A stretch of 39,059 nt of DNA from F23-D06 sp963620035. Lineage in GTDB: Bacteria > Bacteroidota > Bacteroidia > Bacteroidales > WCHB1-69. The translations under genes and the position numbers were made by a program. The stretch covers positions 1 to 39,059 of the forward strand of contig CAVEXN010000022.1 of NCBI GenBank assembly GCA_963620035.1, given 5' to 3'. Shown here one piece after another: positions 1-7,039 of this stretch. The notes beneath the pieces are model-generated. The model was given only the letters and a program-made list of their open reading frames with translations, was not told where the DNA came from and ran no database searches. Position 1 is the stretch's first letter; each line of letters begins with the position of its first letter.

Positions 1-106
1 CCGGCTTGTGCTTCAAATGAGATTTATAAGTGTGGTTTCAAGGCGTTTTTTACTCGTAAAAGGTTGATTGTCAATTATAAACAATTAGAGATTGCCTTTA
101 GACTTT

Positions 107-191
107 AGAGGCGTTACGCATATTGTTCCAACTTACATCATAAGTCTCAAGTCAGCCCTGGACTCGTGCGTGGGACGAAAAGAGTCTTACG
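107..191 (+). repeat. Intergenic repeat, left copy, with hairpin
   Basis: This stretch begins with a core reading AGAGGCG-TTACGCATAT-TGTTCC (107-129). It ends with a 23-base hairpin unit (169-191) made of CGTGGGAC, a GAAAAGA loop and GTCTTACG. The same two blocks occur in the opposite orientation at 6769-6829, on the other side of the efflux operon. The core alone recurs elsewhere in the window. It lies just past the stop codon of the TolC-family gene. Seen directly; the function is unknown. Confidence 0.75.
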
Positions 192-212
192 TCAGCCATG
201 CTCCCTGATGGT

Positions 213-1397
213 TCACTCCTCAGCATATACCGTCAGTTCTATGAGCGCATTCTGCAGGGCGTACTCTGTTTCGTAGGCTTCGTGCAGCGCCTTGCGGTAT
301 ATCCGGCGTTCCAGTATGTAGTCGATGAGCGAAATCTCGCCCTGTTCCAAGGCTTTGAGCAGCAAGGCGTCTGTGTTCAACGACGAGAGGGTTGCGCGGT
401 ACTCGTCCAGCAGTCCTTTCAGACGTTCCATCTCGAGGTACTTGCTCTTCAGGCTGCTGTAGTACTGTGTCCGTAGGTCAAACGCCTCCGACAGCAGGGC
501 GGTCTTCTCGGCCATGGCGCTTTTTATGCTCCGGCTGTTGCTCCACAAGGGCAGCGATATGCCGACTCCGATGCCTTGCAGCACTGCCCCGGGCGTGTGT
601 TCGCTCTTGTAACCCACCGACAGTCCCGGTGCCCACAGCGACTTGCTCAATTGTATGCGCCGCCGGTTGGCATCCTGCCGTGCCTGCAGCTGCTGCAACG
701 ATGGGTTGAACGGCTCGATGCGCCGGTACCAGTCGTCAAACGGTTCGGCTTCGGGCGCAATGGGATAGACGGTGTCGGGCAAAACTACGGGCTGTCCGCC
801 GTTCATCTGCACCAGTTCGCCCAGTAAGGTCTCTTGCTCTATGCGGTTGTTTTCCAGTTCTTTGCGTGCAGACAGCAACTCGAGGCGCACCTTGTTGAGA
901 TCCAGGATGCTCTTCTCGCCTTTGTCGAACATCTGCTGGTAGGCTTTCTGTATGGTCTGGGCAGTCTCAACATGGTATTCGATTTCTTGTTGCATTATAT
1001 TGCAGTAGATGAGCCTGATACAGCGTTGGCGAACCTCCGCCAACAGGTTCTTTCGATCTGTGGCATAGCGCATTTCCGCTTCCTGGGCTTCGGCATCGGC
1101 AAGTTTGCTGCGGTAAACGTAGGCGGTAGGGAAGTCGAGACTCTGCGTCACATTGAGGTCGATGCGGGGACCCTCCGACTGCGGCGAGCCCCACAAGTAA
1201 CCGAATTCCACTTCGGGATTGTCGGGGAGTATGCCGGTGCGACAGGCCGCCTTTGCGGCATCGGTATGCGCACGCATGGCTTTCAGTTCGGTGTTGTTGG
1301 CTTCAATGTCGCGTAACACGGCGGCATAGTTCTGCGCATGCCCTGAAGCGGTGGCCAACATTAACATGAGTATGAGAATGGTTCTGTTTTTTGTCAT
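213..1397 (-). CDS. TolC/CzcC-type outer-membrane efflux channel
   Basis: Outer-membrane component of a tripartite metal efflux pump, which lets the RND pump discharge directly outside the cell. I place the start at 1397 (MTKNRTILILM...) because it gives a signal peptide ending near AQN. A longer frame reaches 1517 but would overlap the upstream pump gene by 52 bases and lacks an export signal. The mature protein (about 394 aa in total) is rich in long alpha-helical coiled-coil stretches such as EIEANNTELKAMRAHTD and QARQDANRRRIQLSK, typical of the two OEP repeats. It is the last gene of the operon, 68 bases after the RND pump gene. Family assignment is confident; the metal specificity is not visible. 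Confidence 0.9.
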   Translation of the reverse strand: MTKNRTILILMLMLATASGHAQNYAAVLRDIEANNTELKAMRAHTDAAKAACRTGILPDNPEVEFGYLWGSPQSEGPRIDLNVTQSLDFPTAYVYRSKLADAEAQEAEMRYATDRKNLLAEVRQRCIRLIYCNIMQQEIEYHVETAQTIQKAYQQMFDKGEKSILDLNKVRLELLSARKELENNRIEQETLLGELVQMNGGQPVVLPDTVYPIAPEAEPFDDWYRRIEPFNPSLQQLQARQDANRRRIQLSKSLWAPGLSVGYKSEHTPGAVLQGIGVGISLPLWSNSRSIKSAMAEKTALLSEAFDLRTQYYSSLKSKYLEMERLKGLLDEYRATLSSLNTDALLLKALEQGEISLIDYILERRIYRKALHEAYETEYALQNALIELTVYAEE

Positions 1398-1465
1398 TGT
1401 CTCTAATTTATATTGTGAAAAATGATAATCGAAGTTCTGCCGCCGACGGCGGCAGAACTTCATGG

Positions 1466-4400
1466 CTATTCGGCATCGCCGCTCTTGCCCGGATGGGGAA
1501 ATCTCTTCCGGTACCATTCGTACATGATGGGCATAATATAGACGTTGAGCAGCGTTGAGGTGACAAGGCCGCCGAGCACTACCACCGCCATAGGGCTTTG
1601 GATCTCGTTGCCAGACTTGTCGCCGTTGAAGATCAGCGGGATGAGGGCGAGCGCCGAGGTGAGCGCCGTCATCAGGATAGGGTTGAGTCGGTCAACGGAG
1701 CCCTCGACGACGGTTTGGCGTAGGGGCAGGCCGTCGAACTGCAGGTGCTCGTAGCGCGAGACTAACAGCACGCCGTTGCGCACCGCAATGCCGAACAGCG
1801 TGATGAACCCGATGATGGAGGGTATGCTGACCGTCTGCGAGGATACCGCCACGGCAAACACGCCGCCAATCATGGCCAACGGCAGGTTGACAAGGATCAT
1901 GGCGGAGAGTTTCACGTTCTTGAACTCGCCGTACAGCAGCAGGAATATCACGAAAATGGAGATGATGGTAGCCAAGGCCAAAGTGCGCGAGGCACGCTGC
2001 GCACTCTCAAACTGCCCGCCGTACTCAATGCGGTAGCCCTCGGGCAATTTGATTTGCCGGTCCATGGTTTTGCGGATGTCATCGACTACGCTGCCCACAT
2101 CACGGCCGGAAACGTTGGCGGAAACCACCAGTTTGCGTTGCACGTTCTCGCGCGAGATGTTGTTGGGACCGGCGGCAGACACAACTTCCGCCACCTCCTC
2201 GACAGGAACCTTTCCTCCCTCTTTGGTGTCAATGAGGGCCTTGCGCACCCCCTCGATGTCGCGGTATTCGTCGGGCAGCCGCAACACTACGTCAAAACTG
2301 CGCTGACCCTCGTAGATGTCGGCGATTTTCTCGCCCGAGAATGCCAGTTCTATGAAGTGGTTGAACTCCTCAATGGGAATGCCGAAGCGGGCAAGGGCAT
2401 CGCGGTTGGCCCGCACCTGCAGTTGCGGCGTTTCGGTTTGCTGTTCCACGCTCACGTCAACAAGTCCTTCGATGTCTTGGATGGCGTGCTTGATGTCGTT
2501 GCCTATGGTGTACATCCTGCTCAAGTCGGTGCCGAAGAGTTTGATGGCAATGGCGGCGCGCGTGCCCGAGAGCATGTGGTCAATGCGGTGGCCGAGCGGC
2601 TGCCCTATGGTGACGGCGACGCCGGGGATGGCATTGAGCCGCTCGCGGGCGTCGTTGAAGAGTTCCTCGCGCGAACGCTTGCCTAACGTGAAGTTCACGT
2701 CAATCTCGCATCCGTTGGTTGACTGCGAATGTTCGTCCAGGTCGCCGCGTCCCGTGCGCCGTGCAGTGCTGTTTACCTCGGGAATCTCCAGCAGTGCTTC
2801 TTCCATATGGTTGCCTAAATGGTCGCTCACCTCCAGGGAGACTCCCGGCTGCGTGACGGCCGAGATGGTCATCGAGCCCTCGTTGAAGTCGGGCAGGAAA
2901 CTGCGCCCCATCAGGAAAAAGGCGACAATGGCCCCGGTCAGCAGCACCCCGGTGCCGGCCAGCATCGAGCGTTTGTGTCCGAGAACCCATGCGAGTGTGC
3001 GGCGGTAGTGCGCCGAAAGCCGTTGCGCCAGCCAGCTCTCCCGCTCGTTTTTGAGCAGATAGCGGTCGTTGGTCAGCAACAGTTTGCAGAGCAGCGGCGT
3101 AAGGGACATGGCTACCAGCAGCGACATGAAGAGGGCAATGATGTAGGTGATGCCGAGAGGCTTGAGCAAACGTCCCTCCATGCCCGACAGGAAGAAGAGC
3201 GGCACAAAGGCCACCATGATGATGAGGGTGGCATTGATGATGGAGGCGCGGATTTCGCGCGAGGCCTCGAACACCACGTCAAAGACGGCGCGGCGGTCGC
3301 CCTCGGGCAGACGGTGGTTCTCGCGCAGCCGCTTATAGACATTCTCCACGTCGATGATGGCATCATCCACCAAGGAGCCTATGGCAATGCACATGCCGCC
3401 TAAGGTCATGGTGTTGATGTCCATGCCTAACAGATGCAGCACGATGATGGTACACAACAGCGATATCGGAATCGCCACCACGGAGATCAGCGTGGTACGG
3501 AAGTTGCCCAGAAAGAGAAACAGCACGATGATGACAAAGAGGGCGCCTTCGAGCAGCGCCCGCCCCACATTGCTGACCGATGCCTCGATGAAGTCGGCCT
3601 GCCGGAATATGTGCGTGTCGATGTGTACGTCGCAGGGCAGCGACTTCTGCACCTCTTGCAGGTTCTTCTCAATGCTTTCGGTTACTTTCAGCGTGTTGAT
3701 GTTCGGCTGTTTGGATACGGAAATGATGATGGCCGGTTTGCCGTTGAGGGAGCCGGTGCCCAGTTTCTGTGCTATGCCGATCTTGATGTCGGCCACGTCG
3801 GAGAGCACCACAGGTGAGCCGTCGAGGGTCTTGAGGTACGATTTGCCCAGCTCGTCAATGTCGGCGGTGCGGGCCATGCCGCGGAGCGCATACTCGTTGC
3901 CGTAGTCGTTGATGATGCCGCCGGCGGAGTTGTTGCTGAAACCCTTGCCCGCCTCCTCCAGGTCGTCCATAGTCACGCCATAGCGTCCCATACGGTAGGG
4001 GTCGGCGAGGATGTGGTACTGTTTGTAGTCGCCGCCTAGCACCGTAACCTGTGACACGCCGCCGGTGGCGAGGATGGTGGGTTTGACTACCCATTCGGCC
4101 AAGGTCCGCAACTCCATCATAGAGGTGCTGTCGGCTTGCATGCCGATGAACATGATCTCGCCCATGATGCTCGACTGCGGCGCCAGCACTGGCGAGATGC
4201 CCTCGGGCAGCATTTCCCCTATCGACACCATCTTCTCGCTCACAATCTGGCGGGCCTTGAAGATGTCCATGCCCCAGTCGAACTCCACCCATACGAACGA
4301 GAAGCCCGTAGTGGAGTTGGAGCGCACGCGCCGCACGTTGGTGGCGCCGTTCACAGCCGTCTCAATAGGGAAGGTGACGAGCCGCTCCACCTCCTCGGCG

Positions 4401-4576
4401 GCCATGCCGTGCGCATCGGTCATCACCACCACCGTAGGGGCGGTAAGGTCCGGAAACACGTCAATGTCCATCTTGTTGGCGGAGTAGATGCCGCCGAACA
4501 TTACCAGTACCGCCCCTAATAGCACTAACAGGCGGTTCTGCAGCGAGAATCGAATGATTTTGTCTATGAATTTCAT
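1466..4576 (-). CDS. CzcA/CusA-type heavy-metal RND efflux pump
   Basis: Inner-membrane, proton-driven resistance-nodulation-division transporter of 1,036 residues, the usual length for the heavy-metal (HME) branch. The N-terminal helix and the FPDLTAP segment after it are typical of the family. The membrane segment around residues 398-412 reads AIGSLVDDAIIDVEN, carrying the acidic residues (D404, D405, D409, E411) that relay protons in this family. Later landmarks are DFNEGSM in the second periplasmic half and GIAVRNGVLLVSRYEHL near the C-terminus. It lies 15 bases after the adaptor gene and upstream of the TolC-type channel, so all three are probably co-transcribed. The acidic motif does not let me choose between zinc/cobalt/cadmium and copper/silver substrates. 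Confidence 0.95.
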   Translation of the reverse strand: MKFIDKIIRFSLQNRLLVLLGAVLVMFGGIYSANKMDIDVFPDLTAPTVVVMTDAHGMAAEEVERLVTFPIETAVNGATNVRRVRSNSTTGFSFVWVEFDWGMDIFKARQIVSEKMVSIGEMLPEGISPVLAPQSSIMGEIMFIGMQADSTSMMELRTLAEWVVKPTILATGGVSQVTVLGGDYKQYHILADPYRMGRYGVTMDDLEEAGKGFSNNSAGGIINDYGNEYALRGMARTADIDELGKSYLKTLDGSPVVLSDVADIKIGIAQKLGTGSLNGKPAIIISVSKQPNINTLKVTESIEKNLQEVQKSLPCDVHIDTHIFRQADFIEASVSNVGRALLEGALFVIIVLFLFLGNFRTTLISVVAIPISLLCTIIVLHLLGMDINTMTLGGMCIAIGSLVDDAIIDVENVYKRLRENHRLPEGDRRAVFDVVFEASREIRASIINATLIIMVAFVPLFFLSGMEGRLLKPLGITYIIALFMSLLVAMSLTPLLCKLLLTNDRYLLKNERESWLAQRLSAHYRRTLAWVLGHKRSMLAGTGVLLTGAIVAFFLMGRSFLPDFNEGSMTISAVTQPGVSLEVSDHLGNHMEEALLEIPEVNSTARRTGRGDLDEHSQSTNGCEIDVNFTLGKRSREELFNDARERLNAIPGVAVTIGQPLGHRIDHMLSGTRAAIAIKLFGTDLSRMYTIGNDIKHAIQDIEGLVDVSVEQQTETPQLQVRANRDALARFGIPIEEFNHFIELAFSGEKIADIYEGQRSFDVVLRLPDEYRDIEGVRKALIDTKEGGKVPVEEVAEVVSAAGPNNISRENVQRKLVVSANVSGRDVGSVVDDIRKTMDRQIKLPEGYRIEYGGQFESAQRASRTLALATIISIFVIFLLLYGEFKNVKLSAMILVNLPLAMIGGVFAVAVSSQTVSIPSIIGFITLFGIAVRNGVLLVSRYEHLQFDGLPLRQTVVEGSVDRLNPILMTALTSALALIPLIFNGDKSGNEIQSPMAVVVLGGLVTSTLLNVYIMPIMYEWYRKRFPHPGKSGDAE

Positions 4577-4591
4577 CTTTCAGCCTCCTTT

Positions 4592-6094
4592 TCAGTGATG
4601 GTGTCCCGAGTGGGCATCCAGTTTGCCGGAAGCCTGGGCCAGTTTTACAAAGATGGCGCCCTTGGCCACGATGCGTTCGTTGCCGTCAAGACCCGCCGTT
4701 ATTTCCGTGCGTTGTCCGTCAGTGGCACCGGTGGTCACCGTCCGTTTCTCGAAACATTCCGGAGTCAGTTGCACATAAACGAAGCAGTTGCCCATCTCTT
4801 CCGTCAGCGCGGCGTTGGGCACGGTGACGGACGTGCCGCCGCTGCGGGTTTTGATATAGGTTTCTACAAAAGTGCCGGGGATGAAGTCCTGCGGGTTGTC
4901 AATCTGAAACAGCACGGGCACTAAGCCGTTCGTCTCGCCCGTGGCCTTGCCGTACGAGATCACCTTGCCTTTCAGTTCTTCCAGCGAGTAGGTCTGCTTG
5001 CCGTTGATGCCGCGGAAGTTAGCCGTGGCGATCTGTGCGAGCCACGGGTAGTATTTGGGCTGCACGTCGGCGCGGACGGTGAGGCTGCGGTTCTGTGCTA
5101 CGGTAGCCAGCGGCTGCCCCACCTCCACAAACTGTCCGGGTTGCACGTAAAGCTGCCTGACGTAGCCACCTGTCGGGGCTTTCACGGCCAAGTTTCCGTC
5201 CTTGAACACGTTGCGGCAACTTTTGTAGAGGGCGGCGGCCTTCTCGTAGGCCGACTTGGCGCGGGCAAGTTCGCCGTCAGAGACAATCTTGTCGCGGTTC
5301 AGTTCCTTTTTGCGTTCGTACTCGCTCTTGGCCTGCTCGTACTCGGCGGCTGCCTCCTGGTAGCGCACGCTGAGGTTGTTGTCAATCATGTCGCCGCTCT
5401 CGATAGTGAAGAGGGTCTGTCCCTTGCTCACCGCCTTGCCCTGCACCAAGTCACTGCTGTGCGGCAGCACGATGCCCGAGGTGTGTGCGGCGACCACCTG
5501 CTCGTCACCCTGCGACGGCATCACCTGCGCCACCGTCTTGATGACCTGGCCGAACGGCTCTTTGCGGCACGGCTCGGTGGCAAAGTCCACCTTCCAACTC
5601 TGTTCCTTGGAGAACATGGCGCCGGCTTCGCTCTTTACCTGCACCTTTTCGGCGGCCTCGAGTGCGGCCTCTTCCTCGCCATGGACTTGTATGTTGTGGA
5701 TGGTCAACGTGTCGTCATCGATGATGAAGAGCAGCAAGCCGTTGCCTTGCTGTTTGGGCATCAGCGCAAACTCGTAGATGCCCGGTGCGCCGGGGGTGTC
5801 AACCGATTGGGTGACCGACTGTCCGCCGATGGTGAGCACCGCCGTGACGCGGCCCTCCTTGCGGGGCTTGAACGTGTTGAGGTCAGTGACGTGTGCCCGC
5901 AGTTCGGAGGCGTGGTCTGTCACAAAGGGGTGAGCCTCGCCGTAAACCTCCCAATGGTTGCTATAGGCGGTCAGTTGCAGGCATGTTTCATGTTCATGGT
6001 TGTGCCCATGTTCGTGCTCATGGTCGTGGTGATGGTGGCATCCCGCAGCCGCAAACGCAAGGGCTAAAGTTATGATAAAAAAGATCTTTTTCAT
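4592..6094 (-). CDS. His-rich RND periplasmic adaptor lipoprotein (CusB/CzcB-like)
   Basis: Membrane fusion protein that couples the RND pump to the outer-membrane channel. I chose the start at 6094 (MKKIFFIITLALAF) because it gives a lipoprotein signal with lipobox AAGC (Cys19). The open frame runs on to 6259 without an export signal. Directly after the lipidated cysteine is a run of His, Asp and Glu with about ten histidines (residues 20-36), and the protein ends AHSGHHH. The middle holds a long helical hairpin (residues about 230-290, rich in EYEQAKSEYERKKEL) flanked by lipoyl/beta-barrel segments such as VKAPTGGYVRQLYVQPGQFV. Length 500 aa. The extra N-terminal region (about 40-180) carries a further beta-rich domain common in Bacteroidetes adaptors. 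The His tracts suggest metal capture at the periplasmic face; that is inference. Confidence 0.93.
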   Translation of the reverse strand: MKKIFFIITLALAFAAAGCHHHHDHEHEHGHNHEHETCLQLTAYSNHWEVYGEAHPFVTDHASELRAHVTDLNTFKPRKEGRVTAVLTIGGQSVTQSVDTPGAPGIYEFALMPKQQGNGLLLFIIDDDTLTIHNIQVHGEEEAALEAAEKVQVKSEAGAMFSKEQSWKVDFATEPCRKEPFGQVIKTVAQVMPSQGDEQVVAAHTSGIVLPHSSDLVQGKAVSKGQTLFTIESGDMIDNNLSVRYQEAAAEYEQAKSEYERKKELNRDKIVSDGELARAKSAYEKAAALYKSCRNVFKDGNLAVKAPTGGYVRQLYVQPGQFVEVGQPLATVAQNRSLTVRADVQPKYYPWLAQIATANFRGINGKQTYSLEELKGKVISYGKATGETNGLVPVLFQIDNPQDFIPGTFVETYIKTRSGGTSVTVPNAALTEEMGNCFVYVQLTPECFEKRTVTTGATDGQRTEITAGLDGNERIVAKGAIFVKLAQASGKLDAHSGHHH

Positions 6095-6286
6095 AAGTTG
6101 TTGAATATATGGTAAAATGAATGATGTTGCCCCTGAATTGTCCGATTCCGGGCAACGAATAACCTGAAAGAGGGAACAACACTTCTGGCAGTCAGAAAAA
6201 ATGTGACGTCGCCGCCGAGCAAGGTTCAAGTTTGGCGGCCGGTAGCGACAGAGACGCACAGAAAACGGAAACCCTCAGCGAGTAGG

Positions 6287-6727
6287 TTAGCGTGATGGGG
6301 GAGCGCGTAGGCCTTGGGCGGCGAACCACAGAGCAGAGTGCAGAGTGGCGGGCGGGTCGGGGAAATCGTGGGTGGCCGCAGCAAGGATGGGAGCCATAGG
6401 GCGGCACAATGCCGGCAGCATAAAGTCCGGAAGCAGTGAACGGTGCGAGAGTTGGTGGAAAGCACCCTTCACGTTGCAGTCTGTTGACTTCAGGAAAGGC
6501 ATGTTCAGCAGGCAGTCGTCCTCATTGCCGTGATGGTGGTGGGCGTGGCAGAAATGCGTTTCTCCGGAATAGTGAGCGGTACACTCGTGGTGGGAGCAGT
6601 CGTGGGTGTGGGCAGTGGCGGTAAAGCCGTGGCAGGCGTGGTAGCAGTGCGGCACAAAAGCGTGTGCCATGAACAGCGCCATGGCTGCGAACACAAACAC
6701 GAACGATATTTTCCTTTTAGTCTGCAT
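6287..6727 (-). CDS. Small exported His/Cys-rich protein (DUF6769-like)
   Basis: First gene of the efflux operon, 146 aa. The start at 6727 (MQTKRKISFVFVFAAMALF) gives an N-terminal hydrophobic segment; the frame is open to 6790 but the extra residues overlap the promoter. Residues about 25-70 contain many histidines and cysteines (for example PHCYHACHG, HDCSHHEC, FCHAHHHHG), an obvious potential metal-binding region. The C-terminal half is Pro/Ala-rich without recognisable motifs. From memory it resembles small proteins annotated DUF6769 near metal RND operons of Bacteroidetes, which I could not check. A role as a periplasmic metal carrier or sensor for the pump is inference. A 192-base gap separates it from the adaptor gene. 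Confidence 0.75.
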   Translation of the reverse strand: MQTKRKISFVFVFAAMALFMAHAFVPHCYHACHGFTATAHTHDCSHHECTAHYSGETHFCHAHHHHGNEDDCLLNMPFLKSTDCNVKGAFHQLSHRSLLPDFMLPALCRPMAPILAAATHDFPDPPATLHSALWFAAQGLRAPPSR

Positions 6728-6745
6728 GTCTGAAACAAACAGCGG

Positions 6746-6753
6746 CAAAAATA
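6746..6753 (-). promoter_or_regulatory. -7 promoter element of the metal efflux operon
   Basis: On the minus strand this reads TATTTTTG, an exact match to the Bacteroidetes -7 consensus TAnnTTTG, 18 bases before the chosen start of the His/Cys-rich protein. No convincing -33 TTTG is seen at the usual spacing. Confidence 0.5.
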
Positions 6754-6768
6754 GAAAAAATCCCAATA

Positions 6769-6829
6769 CGTGAGACTCTTTTCGTCCCACGCTTAAGATG
6801 AAAGATGGAACGATATGCGTAGCGCCTCT
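6769..6829 (-). repeat. Intergenic repeat, right copy, inverted relative to the left copy
   Basis: The 23-base hairpin unit (6769-6791) matches the reverse complement of 169-191 at 22 of 23 positions. It is followed by AGATGGAAC-GATATGCGTA-GCGCCTCT (6803-6829), the inverse of the 107-129 core. Read on the minus strand the hairpin pairs CGTGGGAC with GTCTCACG across a GAAAAGA loop. Together with the left copy it brackets the four efflux genes. Confidence 0.75.
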
Positions 6830-6892
6830 TTCAGAACTTAGAGTTTAGAGTTTAGGGCTTGGTTGAGAGATCTTTGATGACAATTGTTGAAT

Positions 6893-6945
6893 TAGGGATT
6901 GCGCGTAGCCTCTAAGTTCTAAGTACTAAAGTCTAAAATCTCGTA
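6893..6945 (+). repeat. Degenerate second copy of the intergenic repeat core
   Basis: Contains GATTGCGCGTAGCCTCT followed by AT-rich CTAAG/CTAAA repeats (to about 6945), like the flanks of the other copies. It lies about 95 bases upstream of the ATPase gene. Confidence 0.5.
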
Positions 6946-6952
6946 AAAATAC

Positions 6953-6960
6953 TATCTTTG
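6953..6960 (+). promoter_or_regulatory. -7 promoter element for the calcium-type ATPase
   Basis: TATCTTTG fits the Bacteroidetes TAnnTTTG consensus and lies 79 bases before the ATPase start codon, giving a leader of roughly 70 bases. No clear -33 element was found. Confidence 0.45.
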
Positions 6961-7039
6961 CCGATTTTTGGGGAGAGCTGCATAGATGGGGCGGTGTGTT
7001 TGATTATAAATAACTCTAATAATTAACTATCTTTCAAAA

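Noticed and set aside
107..6829. Composite transposon
   Set aside because: No transposase lies between or beside the inverted repeats and no target duplication was seen, so only the bracketing itself is reported.
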